From UBA4636 sp963650915 (GTDB taxonomy: Bacteria > Bacillota > Clostridia > Christensenellales > Borkfalkiaceae), in contig CAVJMJ010000003.1 of the NCBI GenBank assembly GCA_963650915.1, positions 60,031-124,030 on the forward strand: 64,000 bases of DNA. The letters run 5' to 3'. Shown here one piece after another: positions 61,166-64,000 of the stretch. Numbering within the stretch: position 1 is the stretch's first letter; the number at the start of each line of letters is the position of its first letter. Below the pieces are notes generated by a model. It saw nothing but the letters and a program-made list of their open reading frames with translations, was not told the origin of the DNA and ran no database searches. Made by a program: the position numbers and the translations under genes.

Positions 61166-62002
61166 ATGGATATCAAAAAAACCATAAAGAAAAACGACTT
61201 TCATTTTAACAAGCGTTTCGGGCAAAACTTCATAACGGACAGTAATTTACTTAACAAAATAGCCGATTTCGCCGACATAAAAAAAACCGATTGCGTTTTG
61301 GAAATCGGTGTCGGAGCGGGTACGCTTACGCGTGTTTTGGCGGAAAGAGCAAAAAAAGTCGTCGGTTACGAAATAGACAAAAACCTTCGTCCCGTTCTAT
61401 CCGAAACCTTGGCGGGCGTTGACAATGCAGAGGTCGTTTTCAGAGATTTTATGAGGGAAAGCGTTTCAGAAATAAACGCATGCTTCGGCGAGGAATTTAT
61501 CGTTGTCGCAAACCTTCCTTACTACATAACCTCGCCAATAACAATGAGGCTTTTGGAAGAATTCCCCCTTTGCAAACGTATAGTTATAATGGTGCAAAAA
61601 GAGGTCGCTCTTCGCTTTACGGCTAAGTGCGGAACCAAAGATTACGGCTCGATAACCGCTTCGATAGATTATTACGGCGACGCAACGTACGGGTTTACTG
61701 TTGACAGAACCAATTTTTACCCCGAGCCGAACGTCGATTCCGCAGTGGTCAGAATCGACAGGAATTCTAAGTATTTCGCAAAAAGCGAAGAGGCTTTCAA
61801 GCGCATTTTGACTATCGCGTTTTTATCGCGAAGAAAGACTTTGGTTAACAATATGATAGCCAATTTACCGCTTTCCCGCAGTGAATGCGAAGATATATTA
61901 AAATCGCTTTGTTTAGAGGTAAACGTCAGGGGAGAGGAGCTTTCCGCCGAGCGTTTTTGTATGCTTTCGAATATTTTATACGATAATAAAATATTGAAAT
62001 AA
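61166..62002 (+). CDS. rsmA: 16S rRNA dimethyladenosine transferase RsmA (KsgA)
   Basis: Dimethylates A1518 and A1519 in 16S rRNA. The 278-residue protein has KRFGQNFITD, the SAM site VLEIGVGAGTLTRVLAERA and the catalytic NLPYYITSPI (NLPY). Length is normal. No clear ribosome site precedes the ATG. The TAA stop is part of the next dispersed-element copy. Confidence 0.97.
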   Translation: MDIKKTIKKNDFHFNKRFGQNFITDSNLLNKIADFADIKKTDCVLEIGVGAGTLTRVLAERAKKVVGYEIDKNLRPVLSETLAGVDNAEVVFRDFMRESVSEINACFGEEFIVVANLPYYITSPITMRLLEEFPLCKRIVIMVQKEVALRFTAKCGTKDYGSITASIDYYGDATYGFTVDRTNFYPEPNVDSAVVRIDRNSKYFAKSEEAFKRILTIAFLSRRKTLVNNMIANLPLSRSECEDILKSLCLEVNVRGEELSAERFCMLSNILYDNKILK

Positions 62003-62021
62003 CGGGCTTATAGGGGCATTT
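61998..62021 (+). repeat. dispersed element overlapping the rsmA stop codon
   Basis: AATAACGGGCTTATAGGGGC then ATTT. TAA in its left end is the rsmA stop, and AGGGG can serve as the ribosome site for the next gene, whose ATG follows immediately. Confidence 0.75.
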
Positions 62022-62546
62022 ATGGTAAAATTTGAAACGATTTTAAATAAGGAAAGCACTGAAACCCTTAATAAGTTTTCAATGAAAAAATTGACGTTGT
62101 TTTACGTCTTTTTTTCAGTGCTGTTCGTTTTTCTCGGGCTTGTGAATTTTGTTTCGGAAGAGCCTAATATTTTCGTAGGCGTCTTTCTTATTGCCGTCGG
62201 CGTTTTGTTTTATCCGTTAAACGTTGTTTTGGTTAAAATTTTTAAGAAAAAAACCGATAGTTCGATGCCTATTTTATCCGATGAAACCGTAGTCGATTTT
62301 ACTTTTTACGACGACAAAATCGTTATCGAAGAAAAGCGTTCGAACGATTACCGCGCGTTAACCGAAACGGCGTATAGATATTATTACAAAGTCTACGAAA
62401 CACAAACCCATTATTTTTTGTATATTTCAAAACATCAGTGCCAAGTGATTCCTAAGGCAGATTTGAAAGAAGGTACATTAGAGGAACTTAATTTATTGTT
62501 TATAAAAAACCTCGGTCCCGATAAATTTGTGCTTAAAAAGAAATAA
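62022..62546 (+). CDS. YcxB-like membrane protein
   Basis: A 174-residue protein of unknown function. Two hydrophobic segments (about 27-45 and 50-72) are followed by a soluble domain with FTFYDDKIVIEEKRSNDYRALTETAYRYYYKVYETQTHYFLYIS-type sequence, matching the YcxB-like domain: a PH-like fold found in many Firmicutes. The ATG is preceded by AGGGG contributed by the dispersed element. Last gene of the metG-tatD-rsmA group. Confidence 0.75.
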   Translation: MVKFETILNKESTETLNKFSMKKLTLFYVFFSVLFVFLGLVNFVSEEPNIFVGVFLIAVGVLFYPLNVVLVKIFKKKTDSSMPILSDETVVDFTFYDDKIVIEEKRSNDYRALTETAYRYYYKVYETQTHYFLYISKHQCQVIPKADLKEGTLEELNLLFIKNLGPDKFVLKKK

Positions 62547-63320
62547 TCGCAAATCAATAACGGTAACAAAAATCGCCAACGGTAACAAAAATCGCCAAAC
62601 GGTAACAAAAATCGCCAAACGGTAACAAAAATCGCAGAACGTATTGCATATTGTTAACCGAAACAAAATTGCTAAACGTATTGCGGATTGCTCTAATATA
62701 AACAAAACTGCAGAACGTATTGATAATTGTAAACCGAAACAAAATTGCTAAACGTATTGACAATTGTTAACCGAAACAAAATCGCAAAATGTATTGCGGA
62801 TTGTCGAACGAAACTCAAATGCCCGACAAAAGCACAATTATCAGACCGCAATAAAAATAGTCGACCATAACCAAAATATTCGACCATATCGCAAGTGCCG
62901 ACCGACACTCAAATATTCGACAAAAATGCAGACATTCGACCGCAATAAAAATTGCCGATCGTGACCAAAATATTCGACCGTATTGCAAGTGCCGATTGTC
63001 ACTTAAATATTCGATAAAAATAAGTATTCGACTGGAATTAAGTTGCAGACTGTGGCATACATACATCGTAAACGGTTCGATGCAACGCAATGTAATTCAA
63101 TTCAATTCAATTCAATGCAATTCAACGCAATTCAACGCAATTCAACGCAATTCAACGCAATGTAATGTAATGTAATGTAATGAATAAGGACTCTTATCTC
63201 GATATATTTAAACGCGCAAAGTGGAGCCGTGAAACATGTAAATTAAAGTAGCGTATAAAACGTTTTTCGCAATGTGACTTGTAAATATTTTTGTTATATT
63301 AATTTAACTCGGTTAACTAA
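62547..63320. repeat. ~770-bp array of nested tandem repeats
   Basis: Successive tracts: four ~19-bp units ACGGTAACAAAAATCGCCAA (62562-62638); ~50-bp units with GAACGTATTG and TTAACCGAAACAAAATTGC (62636-62800); ~25-bp units with ATTCGACC-ATAACCAAAAT and CAAGTGCCGA (about 62850-63030); then AATTC pentamers, four AACGCAATTC decamers and AATGT pentamers (63085-63182). No gene is supported; drift within each tract suggests serial local amplification. Confidence 0.75.
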
Positions 63321-63326
63321 AAGTCC

Positions 63327-63747
63327 GCCTGTAAGCCCGTTATTTGCATGTTTTGCTACTTCGCACCAAGAAATTTGTTTGCGCCAAGGAATTTATTTTG
63401 CACTAAGAAATTTGTTCGTACGAAAGGATTTGCTTTACGCTAAGAAATTGCAGTTTTTAGCCTTATAAAAAGTTCATTGTAGAACTTCGTTATTATTACT
63501 CTAACATTCAAAATCATTACTAAAATAACCACGCCTATAAGCCTGTTATTTGCATGTTTTGCTACTTCGCACTAAGAAATTTGTTTGCGCCAAGGAATTT
63601 ATTTTGCACTAAGAAATTTGTTCGTACGAAAGGATTTGCTTTACGCTAAGAAATTGCAGTCTTTAGCCTTATAAAAAGTCCATTGTAGAACTTCGTTATT
63701 ATTACTCTAACATTCAAATCGTTATCGACAACTAAAATAACTACGTC
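63327..63747. repeat. 206-bp tandem duplication
   Basis: Copy 1 is 63327-63532 and copy 2 runs from 63533 to about 63747. They differ by a few substitutions over the first 190 bases. Each begins with a reverse dispersed-element copy (CGCCT-(G/A)-TAAGCC-(C/T)-GTTAT) and contains internal AAGAAATTTGTT repeats. No gene is present. Confidence 0.9.
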
Positions 63748-63797
63748 GATAACTAAAATAACCATAAAGAAAAAATTGCCAAAGCCCGTAAAAACGT

Positions 63798-63826
63798 TTG
63801 ACAATTATCGTCCGTTTTAATATAAT
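63798..63826 (+). promoter_or_regulatory. consensus promoter of tRNA-Ser
   Basis: Perfect TTGACA (63798-63803) and TATAAT (63821-63826), 17 bp apart, 40 bp before the mature tRNA. Confidence 0.9.
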
Positions 63827-63866
63827 AATTTAGCAAATTGAACAAAAGTTTGTTATATCGACTAGT

Positions 63867-63954
63867 GGAGAGGTGTCTGAGTGGTCGATGGTGCAACATT
63901 GGAAATGTTGTGTACGGAAACGTACCGCAGGTTCGAATCCTGTCCTCTCCGCCA
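63867..63954 (+). tRNA. tRNA-Ser (anticodon GGA)
   Basis: An 88-nt class II tRNA with encoded CCA. The acceptor stem GGAGAGG/CCTCTCC, anticodon arm CAACA-TTGGAAA-TGTTG (anticodon GGA), a long variable arm (TGTACGG..CCGTACC-type stem) and GGTTCGAATCC T-arm are all visible. It reads UCC and UCU codons. Confidence 0.97.
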
Positions 63955-63967
63955 AGATGAACCCAAC

Positions 63968-63999
63968 TGAACCCGTAAAAAGGTTAAAGTTCGGGTTCA
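63968..63999 (+). terminator. hairpin after tRNA-Ser, cut by window end
   Basis: TGAACCCG (63968-63975) pairs with CGGGTTCA (63992-63999). A T-run, if present, lies beyond the window. Confidence 0.6.
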
Positions 64000-64000
64000 T

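Overview
The window looks like a chromosomal segment of an AT-rich, low-GC Gram-positive bacterium, most likely an uncultured member of the Clostridia. Evidence: a single-chain pyruvate:ferredoxin oxidoreductase, spore-maturation genes spmA/spmB, the Firmicutes-style orders maf-mreB, DUF512-der-plsY and prs-pth-mfd-prsA, lipoprotein signal peptides, no outer-membrane genes, and housekeeping promoters with TTGACA-like/TATAAT-like boxes 17 bp apart. The lineage assignment is inference from gene content; no rRNA is present.

Layout. 0-4.3 kb: por behind a long repeat-bearing leader. 4.7-9.8 kb (minus): a three-gene ABC importer (ATPase with a large insertion, fused double permease, lipoprotein binding protein) whose leader can fold into two mutually exclusive hairpins. 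10-13.1 kb: a repeat-rich gap, then one minus-strand gene joining a helical N-terminal region, a TIR domain and a PP2C phosphatase. 13.3-21.9 kb: secA, prfB (without the usual frameshift), tsaD, a ROK-like kinase, maf, mreB. 22.0-29.7 kb: a ttcA/tilS-like gene (minus), a small export-family membrane protein, queH, DUF512 radical-SAM gene, der, plsY, a CPBP protease, rlmH, tadA. 30.0-37.5 kb: prs, pth, mfd, a PrsA-like lipoprotein. 37.9-41.9 kb (minus): a BspA-type leucine-rich lipoprotein, a small HTH regulator behind a five-unit tandem repeat, and a murG-like gene. 42-46.1 kb: glycerol kinase, monoglyceride-lipase-like hydrolase, a pgsA-like gene and a VTT-domain protein. 46.3-52.7 kb: all seven shikimate-pathway steps plus chorismate mutase in six overlapping or closely spaced genes, including a chorismate mutase-shikimate dehydrogenase-shikimate kinase fusion. 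53-62.5 kb: a lone rpoA, purB-purA, spmA-spmB (minus), metG-tatD-rsmA and a YcxB-like membrane protein. 62.5-63.9 kb: 1.3 kb of tandem repeats, then tRNA-Ser(GGA).

The most unusual things are (1) the TIR-PP2C fusion, a candidate immune or stress-signalling protein not linked to any other recognisable defence gene, and (2) a short, partly palindromic sequence centred on CYTATAG that recurs about 26 times, in gene gaps, across stop codons, and inside conserved genes in both reading phases that avoid a stop. Other points are the trifunctional aromatic-pathway enzyme, two probable leaderless mRNAs, and an rpoA away from the ribosomal-protein genes with a substitution at the UP-element-contacting position 268.
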